30,903 nucleotides of DNA from an uncultured Lachnospiraceae bacterium (GCA_900549665.1 URPH01000029.1:1-30903); one strand, 5' to 3'; shown: positions 8,171 through 16,228, counted from the stretch's first letter. Numbers and translations are program-made. Notes: a model not told the origin generated them from the sequence alone.

Positions 8171-8254
8171 CTGATATTCTGTTTTTGAATTTCTATACTC
8201 TGTTTTCTGATTTTAATATTCCGGTCTTAAATCTCTATACCCTGTTTTTCAAAT
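8171..8254 (-). repeat. Four degenerate 21-bp tandem repeats before araA
   Basis: Units start at 8171, 8192, 8213 and 8234, each 21 bp. Copies 2 and 4 agree at 16 of 21 positions; a weaker fifth copy may follow at 8255. On the minus (coding) strand the shared core is close to AAAACAGnGTATAGA. They lie 33-120 bp upstream of the araA start. Two helical turns per unit suggests protein binding on one face of the DNA. Confidence 0.7.
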
Positions 8255-8272
8255 TTTAATATCTTTTAACAA

Positions 8273-8302
8273 AGGCTGCATTCCTTTTAAAAAATGCAGC
8301 CT
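8273..8302 (-). terminator. Hairpin between permease gene and araA
   Basis: AGGCTGCATT / AATGCAGCCT is a perfect 10-bp stem with a 10-nt loop, starting 14 bp after the permease stop. On the minus strand it is followed by TTTGTTAAAA, a weak T-tract, so it probably lets some transcripts read through into araA and may stabilise the transporter mRNA 3' end. Confidence 0.65.
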
Positions 8303-8315
8303 CTGCTTTTTTCCA

Positions 8316-9332
8316 TTACTCCGCTTTTTTCTTACGTGCCATGACCACACTCTGTACAACTAAGAAGATACAGAGCATAGCGGCGATCGTAATTCCTGTC
8401 CACCATGCCTGATCCAGACCTGCGGATGACACGATGTTCTGAATGGTGCTTAAGGATAACACACCAAACAGGGTTCCGATAATATTTCCAACACCACCGG
8501 TCAACATTGTGCCGCCGATGATGGAGGATGCGATCGCATTCATTTCCATTCCGCTTGCATGGGATGCGGAACCGGATCCAACATACAAAAAGTAAACAAA
8601 TCCACCGATACCGGCAAGCAGTCCACAGACAAGATGGGATACAAATACGGTTCTTTTCACATTGATACCAAGCATCAGGGCACTCTGTCTGTTACCGCCG
8701 ACCGCGTAAAAATGACGGCCGTATTTTGTCCATTTCAGAACTATAAATAATATAATAACAATGGCAAGTGCCACGATCACTCCGATATTGACATAAGCCG
8801 GAACGTAAACGCCAAGCTTGTTGACAGAGCCCAGTCCCGGAATTGTAATACGGGTATCCTTTAATGCTACAAATGCTTCATTTTCAACATTGAAGGGGTT
8901 GGTATGTACAATTGTCGTCATACCTCTTGCAAAAAACATACCTGCAAGTGTTACGATAAACGGCTGGATATTCAGGTAAGCTACGAGATATCCCTGTACC
9001 AGACCAAAGGCAAGGCCAATTCCAATGGCAAGTAATAAAGCTTCTAAGACATTCCCGCCCTTATAATCGAGTAATACAGCACAGCTCATGCTGACCAGTG
9101 CTACCACACCTCCGACGGAAATATCAATTCCGCCTGTGATCATGACAAGGCTCATTCCGCAGGATGTGATGATCAGGGCACTGTTGGCGATCAGCATATT
9201 GAAAAATGTCTGCGGCTTTAAAAATCCCGCTCCCTGAAAGATAATTGCCCCAATATACATTGCAAAGAATACAACAATGGTAATGGTTAATAGCAAATTG
9301 GTATCGGACATATTTTTAAATTTCTGTTTCAT
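8316..9332 (-). CDS. Sugar ABC transporter permease, YjfF/AraH type
   Basis: A 338-residue CUT2-class (ribose/arabinose/galactofuranose type) membrane permease with about eight to ten hydrophobic segments. The family signature is the loop GGIDISVGGVVALVS, and GINVKRTVFVSHLVCGLLAG is the region contacting the ATPase. The start is the ATG at 9332, with GGGGGC upstream, one base after the stop of the first permease gene (TAG-G-ATG). This indicates translational coupling; longer versions run inside the upstream gene without a ribosome binding site. It would pair with the first permease as a heterodimer, as in YtfT/YjfF. Last gene of the transporter part of the operon. Confidence 0.92.
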   Translation of the reverse strand: MKQKFKNMSDTNLLLTITIVVFFAMYIGAIIFQGAGFLKPQTFFNMLIANSALIITSCGMSLVMITGGIDISVGGVVALVSMSCAVLLDYKGGNVLEALLLAIGIGLAFGLVQGYLVAYLNIQPFIVTLAGMFFARGMTTIVHTNPFNVENEAFVALKDTRITIPGLGSVNKLGVYVPAYVNIGVIVALAIVIILFIVLKWTKYGRHFYAVGGNRQSALMLGINVKRTVFVSHLVCGLLAGIGGFVYFLYVGSGSASHASGMEMNAIASSIIGGTMLTGGVGNIIGTLFGVLSLSTIQNIVSSAGLDQAWWTGITIAAMLCIFLVVQSVVMARKKKAE

Positions 9333-9333
9333 C

Positions 9334-10425
9334 CTATGCTGCCCCCTTTGCTTTGGCTTTCTGTTTCGAGAAAAAGCCTGAAATTTTATTTCTGACGGTC
9401 GGTGCACTGATCACTACCAAAAGGATTACAACGATTGCCTTGTAAGCCGGAAGTGCATCGGACTGAACATTGAATTTATATAAGGTCGTGGTCAAAAACT
9501 GGATAACATATGCACCCAGGATGGATGCCGGCATATTGAATTTACCACCGCTTAATGCGTTTCCGCCAAGTGCAACGGCTAAGATCGCATCCATTTCAAT
9601 ATCTTTTGCAATAACGGAATAGTTGATGGAGGATAAACGGCTTACCTTGATAAGCGCTGCCACAGCCACACAAAGTCCGAGGATAACAAAGGATAAAAAC
9701 TTGATAAACGCCGGATTCAAACCATTTAATCTGGAGGATTTTTCATTGATACCTACTGCCTGTGTATACAGTCCAAGTGTTGTAAACTTCAGCACCAGAG
9801 CCATAATGATCATGCAGATCACTGCAATGAAAAACGGCGTCGGGATCGGAATACCCGGAATAAATCCGCCAAAATATGTAAAGGTCACATCGTTAACAAT
9901 AGGTAACTCATTGTTGTTGATCCATGCTGCGATAGAACGTCCCGCTGTAAATAAGATCAGCGTGGCGACCATGGGCTGAATCTTGAAATAGGCAACCAGT
10001 ACTCCGTTGAATGCTCCAAACAACATTGCCACAACACATGCAACCAGAAAAGCCACAATGATCGGAGCCTGCAGCTCATCCGGGCGGGAATTGCCGCCAC
10101 AGAGCACTCTTAAGATCACCGAACCAGCAATGGCGATTGCCGCACCAACGGAAATATCCTGTCCGCCGGAGGCTGCGGTCACAAGTGTCATACCAATGGC
10201 CAGGATCGCAAGCTCTGAACCATAGTCTAAAATAGTCATCAGATAGCCTGACAATACCGGATCTCCCGCACTGTTGTATCCAAGTGTAATTTTATAGAAA
10301 GAAGGATCCGCGATTAAGTTAAACACTGCTAACAATAACAGAGCAGCAATGGGTATAAAAATCTGATTTCTGATCAGCTTTGAAAAGAAAGCACCCGCAC
10401 CGGATGATTTTTTATTTTTCTCCAT
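9334..10425 (-). CDS. Sugar ABC transporter permease, YtfT type
   Basis: A 363-residue CUT2-class permease, first of two different permeases in this transporter. The conserved loop is SGGQDISVGAAIAIAGS and the ATPase-contact stretch is GINEKSSRLNGLNPAFIKFLSF. It has a short charged N-terminus followed by multiple membrane helices. The ATG at 10425 is preferred: AGGAGG lies 11 nt upstream, while the GTG at 10437 overlaps that site. It overlaps the end of the ATPase gene by 14 bp, so translation is coupled. Two distinct permeases are characteristic of the YtfQRT-YjfF subfamily, which in Escherichia coli takes up galactofuranose; here the neighbours suggest arabinose or an arabinofuranose form. 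Confidence 0.92.
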   Translation of the reverse strand: MEKNKKSSGAGAFFSKLIRNQIFIPIAALLLLAVFNLIADPSFYKITLGYNSAGDPVLSGYLMTILDYGSELAILAIGMTLVTAASGGQDISVGAAIAIAGSVILRVLCGGNSRPDELQAPIIVAFLVACVVAMLFGAFNGVLVAYFKIQPMVATLILFTAGRSIAAWINNNELPIVNDVTFTYFGGFIPGIPIPTPFFIAVICMIIMALVLKFTTLGLYTQAVGINEKSSRLNGLNPAFIKFLSFVILGLCVAVAALIKVSRLSSINYSVIAKDIEMDAILAVALGGNALSGGKFNMPASILGAYVIQFLTTTLYKFNVQSDALPAYKAIVVILLVVISAPTVRNKISGFFSKQKAKAKGAA

Positions 10426-11941
10426 CTTTCTCGTCACCTCCTGCTATGGTATTCATGATCATTACCTGTGTCAGCTCATCACCGTTTAATTCACCGACAA
10501 CCTTGCGGTCTCTCATGACAATCAGTCTTGAACAGGTACGAAGCATTTCATCTGTTTCGGAAGAAATAAATGTCACACTCATTCCCTCGGATGCAAGCTT
10601 TAATACCAGTTTCTGAATCTCTATTTTTGTACCGACATCAATTCCTCGTGTAGGCTCATCCAGGATCAGATATTCCGGATGGGTCAGAAGCCAGCGTCCC
10701 AAAATAACCTTTTGCTGGTTACCGCCGGATAACGACTTGATCGGTGTGTCGGCACTTGCTGTCTTGATCTCCAGCAATTTGATGTATTCATCTGCAAATT
10801 TATAAGCCTGTGCTTTGGAAAACGGTTTGAAGAAACCATTCAGCACCTGCGCTGCCAGAATGATATTGTCCCTTACGGACAGATCTCCGATGATACCGTC
10901 GACCTTGCGGTCCTCCGGCAGGTACGCAATCCCCTGTTTCATGGCATCGAGCGGCTTGCGGATCCTGATCTCTTTTCCGTTTTTCTTTAGCTTACCTGCA
11001 ATAACACGGTCGGCTCCAAAGATGGCACGCACACATTCGCTTCGGCCGGAACCGAGAAGTCCGGTAAATCCGTTGACCTCTCCTTTTTTGATATAAAAAT
11101 CAAAAGGCTTGATACCCGCATTGCTCTGCAGTCCTTCTGCTTCAAAGAGACTGCTGTCTGCACCTTCTCCCTTGTAAACCTCGTTGTCATTTTTGATATC
11201 TGACATATCATCCAGTTCTTTTCCAAGCATCTTGGAAACCAGCTGCACGCGGGGCAGATCCTTGATCTCATATTCTCCGACCAGCTTACCATCGCGCAGT
11301 ACCGTGATCTTGTCACATACTTCATATACCTGATCGAGGAAATGGGTAACGAAAATGATACCTACTCCCTTGCTCTTTAAATCTCTCATGAGCCCGAACA
11401 GCTTTTCTACTTCCTGCTCATCCAGTGAAGAAGTCGGCTCATCCAAAATCAACACCTTACATTCCATATCAACGGCTCTTGCAATGGCAACCATCTGCTG
11501 GATCGCAATGGAGCAGCTTGATAGCTGTTGTGTGGACTTTGCCGGAATATCCAGAGACTGCAGGATCTTATCCGCACTCTCATTCATCTTTTTCCAGTTC
11601 TGTCCGACACCTTCGCTTCTACCGATGTACATATTTTCTGCAACGGAAAGATTGGGACAAAGTGTAATCTCCTGATAAACAGTACTTATTCCAAGTCTCT
11701 GTGCATCCTGAGGAGACCGAATGATGGCTGCTTTGTCTAATCCCTTGAGGAAAATTTCACCACCGTCTTTTTCATAAACTCCGGTCAATACCTTTATTAA
11801 CGTTGATTTTCCTGCGCCGTTTTCGCCCATCAGTGCATGGATTTCACCTTCGCACAATGTAAAATCCACATCCTGCAAGGCCAGTACTCCGGGAAAGCTT
11901 TTATAAATTCCTCTCATTTCTAAAACGGATTTCTCTTTCAC
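10412..11941 (-). CDS. Sugar ABC transporter ATPase, YtfR/AraG type
   Basis: A 509-residue ATPase with two fused nucleotide-binding domains, the standard form in CUT2 sugar importers. The first domain has an intact Walker A (GENGAGKS, about 39-46) and Walker B (VLILDEPTSS). The second has a degenerate P-loop (GLLGSGRSE, no lysine) but a good signature LSGGNQQK and Walker B (YLILDEPTRG), the usual asymmetry of this family. A GTG start at 11941 is likely, with TAAGGAG 11 nt upstream; a GTG at 11953 is possible but overlaps that site. It follows the binding-protein gene after a hairpin (11970-12008) and overlaps the first permease gene at its end. Confidence 0.92.
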   Translation of the reverse strand: MKEKSVLEMRGIYKSFPGVLALQDVDFTLCEGEIHALMGENGAGKSTLIKVLTGVYEKDGGEIFLKGLDKAAIIRSPQDAQRLGISTVYQEITLCPNLSVAENMYIGRSEGVGQNWKKMNESADKILQSLDIPAKSTQQLSSCSIAIQQMVAIARAVDMECKVLILDEPTSSLDEQEVEKLFGLMRDLKSKGVGIIFVTHFLDQVYEVCDKITVLRDGKLVGEYEIKDLPRVQLVSKMLGKELDDMSDIKNDNEVYKGEGADSSLFEAEGLQSNAGIKPFDFYIKKGEVNGFTGLLGSGRSECVRAIFGADRVIAGKLKKNGKEIRIRKPLDAMKQGIAYLPEDRKVDGIIGDLSVRDNIILAAQVLNGFFKPFSKAQAYKFADEYIKLLEIKTASADTPIKSLSGGNQQKVILGRWLLTHPEYLILDEPTRGIDVGTKIEIQKLVLKLASEGMSVTFISSETDEMLRTCSRLIVMRDRKVVGELNGDELTQVMIMNTIAGGDEKDGEK

Positions 11942-11969
11942 CAGCGTATTCACTCCTTACTTTTTTATG

Positions 11970-12008
11970 AAAAACGCGACGAGCGTAGGCTTATTACGCG
12001 CGCCGCGT
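11970..12008 (-). terminator. GC-rich hairpin between binding protein and ATPase genes
   Basis: A 14-position stem, ACGCG-rich arm at 11974-11987 pairing with 11995-12008, with one mismatch and one G-U pair in the minus-strand RNA and a 7-nt loop. It is followed by TTTTTCAT. It lies 26 bp after the binding-protein stop and 33 bp before the ATPase start, a position where partial terminators or processing hairpins raise binding-protein dose over the membrane parts. Confidence 0.75.
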
Positions 12009-12034
12009 CATTGACAGTTAGATTATGCTAACAA

Positions 12035-13093
12035 TTAGATACCGTATGTATCAACATCTTCCTGTGTAATAGTTGTTGCATCAAATCCTTTTTCATCCAT
12101 GATGATTGTCTTTTCAGAGATGGTTTCGCCTGCTTCCAGTTTCTTGATGATATCATCAATGTAGGAAGCCTGGAAAGGATTGCACTGTCCATCGTAGTTC
12201 CAGTTACCTGCAAGTAACTCTTCAAGAGCCCATTTGTTGCAGTCATAACCCATAACGATTACGTCTTTACCAACACCGTGTGAGATGTTTGCTTTATCAA
12301 GAGCTGCTACAGCACCCTTTGCCATGTCATCGTTTTCAGCGTAGATAACGTTGAAGGATTCTCCTGAGTCGATAACAGACTGAACAATCTGCTGTGCTTT
12401 TTCTGCGTTCCATTCAGCGGTCTGCTCTGTTACTAAGTTCCAGCCTTCGGAAGCAACTGCATCTGTTAAAGCTCCTGAACGGCCTTTCTGAGCTGCAGAA
12501 CCCATAACACCCTGAATGTGGATGATGTTGTATTCGCTAAGTCCCTGACCTTTCAGCCATTCAACTGCTGTCTCACCTTCCTTAGCCATATCGGATACGA
12601 TAGAAGCTTCATATAAGCTCGGATCCGCATCAATGGTACGGTCGAATAAGATTACGCGGATACCTGCGTCCTGTGCATCCTTTAATACTGAGTCCCAGCC
12701 GGCTGTATCAGCTGCGGAAAGGAGTAAGTAATCAACACCGTCCTGGATGAACTTCTGAGCTGCTGTGATCTGCTCATCATTTTTTAAGCTGTATGCAAAA
12801 GATGCTTCATATCCGTTTTCAGCTGTGAACATTTCCTTCATGCTCTTGTCGTTAGCTGTACGATAACCGGATTCGTTGGGGTCGTTGTTGATGATACCAA
12901 CTTTGATGACATCTCCTGAAGATGCAGATGCATCGCTTGCGGTTGCTGCATCACTTGTGGTTGCTGCATCACTTGTGGTTGCTGCCGCATCGGAAGATGC
13001 ATCGGATGAAGCCTGCTGTGAGCTTCCGCATCCTACCAGTAATCCTGCAATCATGGTTGAAGCAAGTACGAGACTTAATAATTTCTTTTTCAT
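12035..13093 (-). CDS. Sugar ABC transporter substrate-binding lipoprotein
   Basis: A 352-residue extracellular lipoprotein that captures the sugar and hands it to the permeases. The signal peptide ends in the lipobox LLVGC (Cys22). A low-complexity Ser/Asp/Ala/Thr linker to about residue 60 then keeps the domain off the membrane; it is encoded by 18-bp tandem DNA repeats (12941-12990). The periplasmic-binding fold follows (VIKVGIINND..., AGWDSVLKDAQDAGIRVILFDR, YAENDDMAKGAVAALDKA, CNPFQASYIDDIIKKLEAG). It is a clear paralogue of the sensor protein at 16229-17257 but has lost the QVGSES and QKQENQIKA ligand-site stretches seen there. GGGAGG precedes the ATG. First gene of the arabinose operon, divergent from araR. 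Confidence 0.93.
   Translation of the reverse strand: MKKKLLSLVLASTMIAGLLVGCGSSQQASSDASSDAAATTSDAATTSDAATASDASASSGDVIKVGIINNDPNESGYRTANDKSMKEMFTAENGYEASFAYSLKNDEQITAAQKFIQDGVDYLLLSAADTAGWDSVLKDAQDAGIRVILFDRTIDADPSLYEASIVSDMAKEGETAVEWLKGQGLSEYNIIHIQGVMGSAAQKGRSGALTDAVASEGWNLVTEQTAEWNAEKAQQIVQSVIDSGESFNVIYAENDDMAKGAVAALDKANISHGVGKDVIVMGYDCNKWALEELLAGNWNYDGQCNPFQASYIDDIIKKLEAGETISEKTIIMDEKGFDATTITQEDVDTYGI
12941..12990. repeat. 18-bp tandem repeats in the lipoprotein linker
   Basis: GGTTGCTGCATCACTTGT starts at 12941 and again at 12959, with a diverging third copy from 12977. The unit encodes a six-residue TSDAAT-like repeat in the linker after the lipobox cysteine, so it is a slippage-prone but in-frame tract. 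Confidence 0.8.
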
Positions 13094-13232
13094 ATTGTTG
13101 TCCTCCCTTTTTAAAAAAAATAATTCGTTTCGCTTTGAGATTTCTGTATCTCTCTGATGAACTTACTTTACCTTTTTGCAACCCTTTTTTCAACTCATAA
13201 ACAGCTTGTTTTAGGCGCTTTGTGATATATTT

Positions 13233-13275
13233 ACAATACAAATTTTACGTGTTAAAATATAAAAACAATACAAAT
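13233..13275. promoter_or_regulatory. Paired ACAATACAAAT sites, candidate AraR operators
   Basis: Two identical 11-mers start 32 bp apart (about three helical turns). Each ends in ATACAAAT, close to the GTACAAAT half-site of Bacillus subtilis AraR operators, which also act in phased pairs. They lie 40-82 bp upstream of the best -35 for the transporter operon. An activator site for the response regulator is the alternative. Confidence 0.5.
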
Positions 13276-13389
13276 AATTCTCAAGGTTTAATTTTTTAAG
13301 ATTTTTTTGAAAATATGATGATTTCTTTCTTGTTATCTGACATAATCCGTCAATTTTTTATTTCGAAAAAATGATCATCAAGTTAAAAA

Positions 13390-13431
13390 AGGTGTGATTT
13401 TTTACGATAAAGGCAGGATTTTTTATGATAA
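13390..13431 (+). repeat. Two abutting 21-bp direct repeats at the araR promoter
   Basis: Units 13390-13410 and 13411-13431 agree at 17 of 21 positions; the 15-mer GATTTTTTACGATAA / GATTTTTTATGATAA differs at one base. The repeats contain the candidate -35 and -10 of araR, so a bound protein would control that promoter directly. Confidence 0.7.
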
Positions 13432-13497
13432 TATTTTTCAAATAAATGCCAAAAATTAAATATTTACCTTAAATTTGTGATATGGGGAGAGAAAAAT

Positions 13498-14580
13498 ATG
13501 GCAATTTTATACAAGTCCATTGCTCACGACATAGAAGCATTAGTAGAAAAAAATATAGAAAGAGGAATTCCCAGGCTTCCGACCGAAAAAGAGCTGTGTG
13601 AAAAATTCCACGCCAGCCGGCAGACGATCCGCCAGTCCCTTTCTTTGTTGGAGCAGCGGCATATTATCGAAAAAAGACAGGGATCCGGCATCTATATCAC
13701 CGGAATACTGGATAATCCGGAAAAAAATAAAATCTATCTGATGATCTCCAGTGAACAGGACTATATCTATCCGGATATCATTGAAAACATCCATCAGACA
13801 CTGCACAAAAACGGCTTCACCGATCAGGTCTTTGTCACTGCCAATCAGGTGTGCCGGGAAACCGAATATCTGACGGCCTTTCTTGAAAACCCACCGCGGG
13901 GACTGATCGTCGAGGGCTGCTGCAGTGCCAGACCCAATCCCAACGTACACCTTTATGAAAAGCTGCAGGAAAAAGGAACCTTTGTAATCTTTATATTCAA
14001 CCGCTATACCAATTTTGATTCTTCCCTCTATATAAAGGATGACAATACCTATGGCAGCTCCCTTCTTGTCCGCCATTTATATGAAGAGGGACATACAAGG
14101 ATCGGCGGGATTTTCAAATCGGATGATCTGCAGGGTGTCGAGCGTTATCTGGGCTTTGCCCGGACAATGCAGAAATACGGTCTGTCCATTCCCGATGACC
14201 GGATCGGCTGGTATGATACCCGCCGGATGGACGCACTCCGCAGCAGACAGGATACTTCTTTTTTAAGGGATATTCTCTATGATGCGCTGAAAGACTGCAC
14301 CGCCGTGATCTGCTACAATGATGAAATCGCTTACTGGCTTATCAAGGAGCTCAATCAGGCAGGATATCATCTTCCGGAAGATATGGCTGTCACAGCCTTT
14401 GACAATACCTATCTTAGCAACCGCGGTATTTTATCCATCACCACCCTTTCCCATGGGCCTCATGAAATCAGCTCTCTGGTTGCCGAATCCGCAATAAAAA
14501 TGGCGAAAGGGCTTCCTGTTATTTCCAAGGAAATTCCCTTCCGCCTGAATGTCAAGCAAAGTACTTATCAGTATTCTTAA
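13498..14580 (+). CDS. araR: AraR-type transcriptional repressor (GntR-LacI chimera)
   Basis: A 360-residue regulator. The N-terminal 70 residues form a GntR winged helix (LPTEKELCEKFHASRQTIRQSLSLL, then EKRQGSGIYITG). The rest is a LacI/GalR-type sugar-binding domain (ending in AVTAFDNTYLS and LSITTLSHGPHEISSLVAE). This combination and length are typical of AraR, which represses arabinose genes until L-arabinose binds. The ATG at 13498 follows GGGGAGAG; the upstream ATG at 13477 has no ribosome binding site. It is the only plus-strand gene and diverges from the transporter operon. Its stop codon overlaps, in opposite orientation, the stop of the response-regulator gene (shared TTAA at 14577-14580). 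The arabinose link rests on the araBAD neighbours. Confidence 0.9.
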   Translation: MAILYKSIAHDIEALVEKNIERGIPRLPTEKELCEKFHASRQTIRQSLSLLEQRHIIEKRQGSGIYITGILDNPEKNKIYLMISSEQDYIYPDIIENIHQTLHKNGFTDQVFVTANQVCRETEYLTAFLENPPRGLIVEGCCSARPNPNVHLYEKLQEKGTFVIFIFNRYTNFDSSLYIKDDNTYGSSLLVRHLYEEGHTRIGGIFKSDDLQGVERYLGFARTMQKYGLSIPDDRIGWYDTRRMDALRSRQDTSFLRDILYDALKDCTAVICYNDEIAYWLIKELNQAGYHLPEDMAVTAFDNTYLSNRGILSITTLSHGPHEISSLVAESAIKMAKGLPVISKEIPFRLNVKQSTYQYS

Positions 14581-16190
14581 GGATTTTGTTTTTTGGCACG
14601 ATATTCGCGTGGGCTCAGTCCCTGCGTTTTTTTAAATACAAAGCTGAAATACCGGGGATCTTTGTATCCCACCTGTACTGCTATGCTTCCGGTTGAAACG
14701 GCAGTTGTCTTTAAAAGCTTTTTAGCCTTCTCCATCCGCTTGTTGGTGATGTATTCGATAAACGTTTTCTGCCTGCTCTGGCTGAATACCGAGCTTAAGT
14801 AGTTGGGGCTGACACCTGCTTTGGCCGCAACCTCATTGAGTGAAAGCGTCTCTTCACAAAAATGCGAATCGATATATTCCAGAGCCACCTTCAATACATG
14901 ACCGCTCTGGCTGCTGCTCTGTTCATCCCGGATCTCCAATGCCGTCTGCAGCATATCCCGGAAATAGGTATACAGCTCCTCTTTCCGGATCGTTCCGCGA
15001 ATGTCATATTTTTCCATCTTCTGATGCGCTTCCTCATGATCCAAAGAATCCACATATGCCAATACGGAAAAGCGGATATTCAATGTCACATAATCACGAA
15101 ACATCCTTGATTCCAAAGCCTCACTGATCTTACCCAGATACCCATCCACAAAATCCCGGACCTCCGATATATTTCCGCTTCCCAGAAAATCTTTGATGAT
15201 CTCCGGATCCATCTGTGAGGAATCCACACTTTTGAGATCGGTATCCTCATTGAGCGCAATCTTGTCTGCCAATGTCTGCCCGGTAAAAATATGCATATCA
15301 GGCAAAAAATAACGGTATGCCAGATAATGACTGACATCCTGATAGCAGTCCTTCAACATGCTGAGACGCTCCACAGGACTGCCTACCGCAATATGCCAGA
15401 TAAACGGACTGTCCTCCGACTCACAGACACCCGCAATCTGCCGGACGGCTTTTTTGACAAAATCATCCATTCTGTCGGCATCCGTCTTGATCAGGATACC
15501 GTACTGACTGACATTCCATGTAAATAAAATATACTGAGGATAACGCAAAAAGAAATGCAGCATTTCCTCACGCCTGTAATGATTTTTTTCCTGCTGCTCC
15601 CTTGTCAGGGCACTTGTCTTATCCTGCAGAGATATAAAAAGCAGATTGTATGCTCCTGCGGTCAGATCCAGAGACTGCTTGGCTGCTTCCTCATATATTT
15701 CCTGAACCGACAGCTCCCCATGCAGCATTTTTTCAAAAAAATGCCTGCGTGAGAACTGCTCATATTCCTTCATTTCCGCCTGATAACGAAGCTGATAATC
15801 ATCATTGGTATTTTCCTGATCGATCTTTTCTTTAAGCTCCAATAAGACCTTGCGCAGGGCAAGCTTGGTGATCGGTTTCAGCAGATACTGCTCCACTCCA
15901 ACCTCGATCGCCTGTCTGGCATATTCAAAATCATCATAGCCGCTGATAATAATGATCCTGGTCTGCGGCAGCTCGGACTGCACGATCCTTGATAAAGCCA
16001 GTCCATCCATAAACGGCATCTTGATATCTGTGATCAGCACATCCGGCCGCAGCTTCCGTATCATAGGCAACGCCATCTCGCCGTCGCTTGCTTCACCGAC
16101 AAAGGTATATCCGTATTTTTCCCACGGAATATTATCCCGCAAACCCTCTCTGATAAAACTCTCATCTTCTACTAAAAATACTTTTAACAT
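14577..16190 (-). CDS. Response regulator with AraC DNA-binding domain (YesN type)
   Basis: A 537-residue two-component regulator. The receiver domain (1-120) has the phosphoacceptor D55 (VLITDIKMPFMDG), acidic E8/D9 and K105 (QYLLKPI). A long middle region of about 300 residues without a recognised motif follows. The C-terminal ~100 residues hold two AraC helix-turn-helix motifs (SLNEVAAKAGVSPNYLSSVFSQ and STGSIAVQVGYKDPRYFSFVFKK). AraC-type proteins bind direct repeats beside promoters, and 21-bp repeats of that kind occur before this operon, before araR and before araA. GGGG precedes the ATG. It is last in the sensor operon, 38 bp after the binding-lipoprotein gene, and meets araR tail to tail with no room for a terminator. 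Confidence 0.94.
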   Translation of the reverse strand: MLKVFLVEDESFIREGLRDNIPWEKYGYTFVGEASDGEMALPMIRKLRPDVLITDIKMPFMDGLALSRIVQSELPQTRIIIISGYDDFEYARQAIEVGVEQYLLKPITKLALRKVLLELKEKIDQENTNDDYQLRYQAEMKEYEQFSRRHFFEKMLHGELSVQEIYEEAAKQSLDLTAGAYNLLFISLQDKTSALTREQQEKNHYRREEMLHFFLRYPQYILFTWNVSQYGILIKTDADRMDDFVKKAVRQIAGVCESEDSPFIWHIAVGSPVERLSMLKDCYQDVSHYLAYRYFLPDMHIFTGQTLADKIALNEDTDLKSVDSSQMDPEIIKDFLGSGNISEVRDFVDGYLGKISEALESRMFRDYVTLNIRFSVLAYVDSLDHEEAHQKMEKYDIRGTIRKEELYTYFRDMLQTALEIRDEQSSSQSGHVLKVALEYIDSHFCEETLSLNEVAAKAGVSPNYLSSVFSQSRQKTFIEYITNKRMEKAKKLLKTTAVSTGSIAVQVGYKDPRYFSFVFKKTQGLSPREYRAKKQNP

Positions 16191-16228
16191 CTTTTACCCC
16201 ATTAAATTTTTAATCAGACATCTTATCT

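Larger units (their letters stand above)
13094..13497. promoter_or_regulatory. Divergent control region, arabinose operon / araR
   Basis: This 404-bp AT-rich gap holds no gene. On the minus strand TTGAAA (13188-13193), 17 bp, TAAAGT (13165-13170) is the best promoter for the binding-protein gene. Two copies of ACAATACAAAT (13233-13243, 13265-13275) lie upstream of it. On the plus side two abutting 21-bp repeats (13390-13431) overlap a candidate araR promoter (TTTACG 13401-13406, 17 bp, TATGAT 13424-13429). A TAAATTTGTGA word stands near 13470, just before the araR ribosome binding site. No good CcpA cre site was found. Confidence 0.6.

Noticed and set aside
8140..8230. Possible leader peptide with heptad-like pattern read through the 21-bp repeats before araA
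   Set aside because: 21 bp gives a seven-residue periodicity automatically; the frame has no start codon and an in-frame stop within the array.
8171..8254. CRISPR array
   Set aside because: The 21-bp units are degenerate and abut without spacers; no cas genes are present.
8316..13093. Ribose or xylose transporter as the identity of the ABC system
   Set aside because: Two different permeases and YtfQ-like binding proteins fit the YtfQRT-YjfF subfamily, and the genes are directly followed by araA-araB-araD; a pure Rbs or Xyl system would have one permease.
13120..13230. Possible CcpA cre sites near the transport lipoprotein gene (AAAGCG words)
   Set aside because: The best matches miss several conserved cre positions, including the central symmetric bases, so they are not reported as sites.
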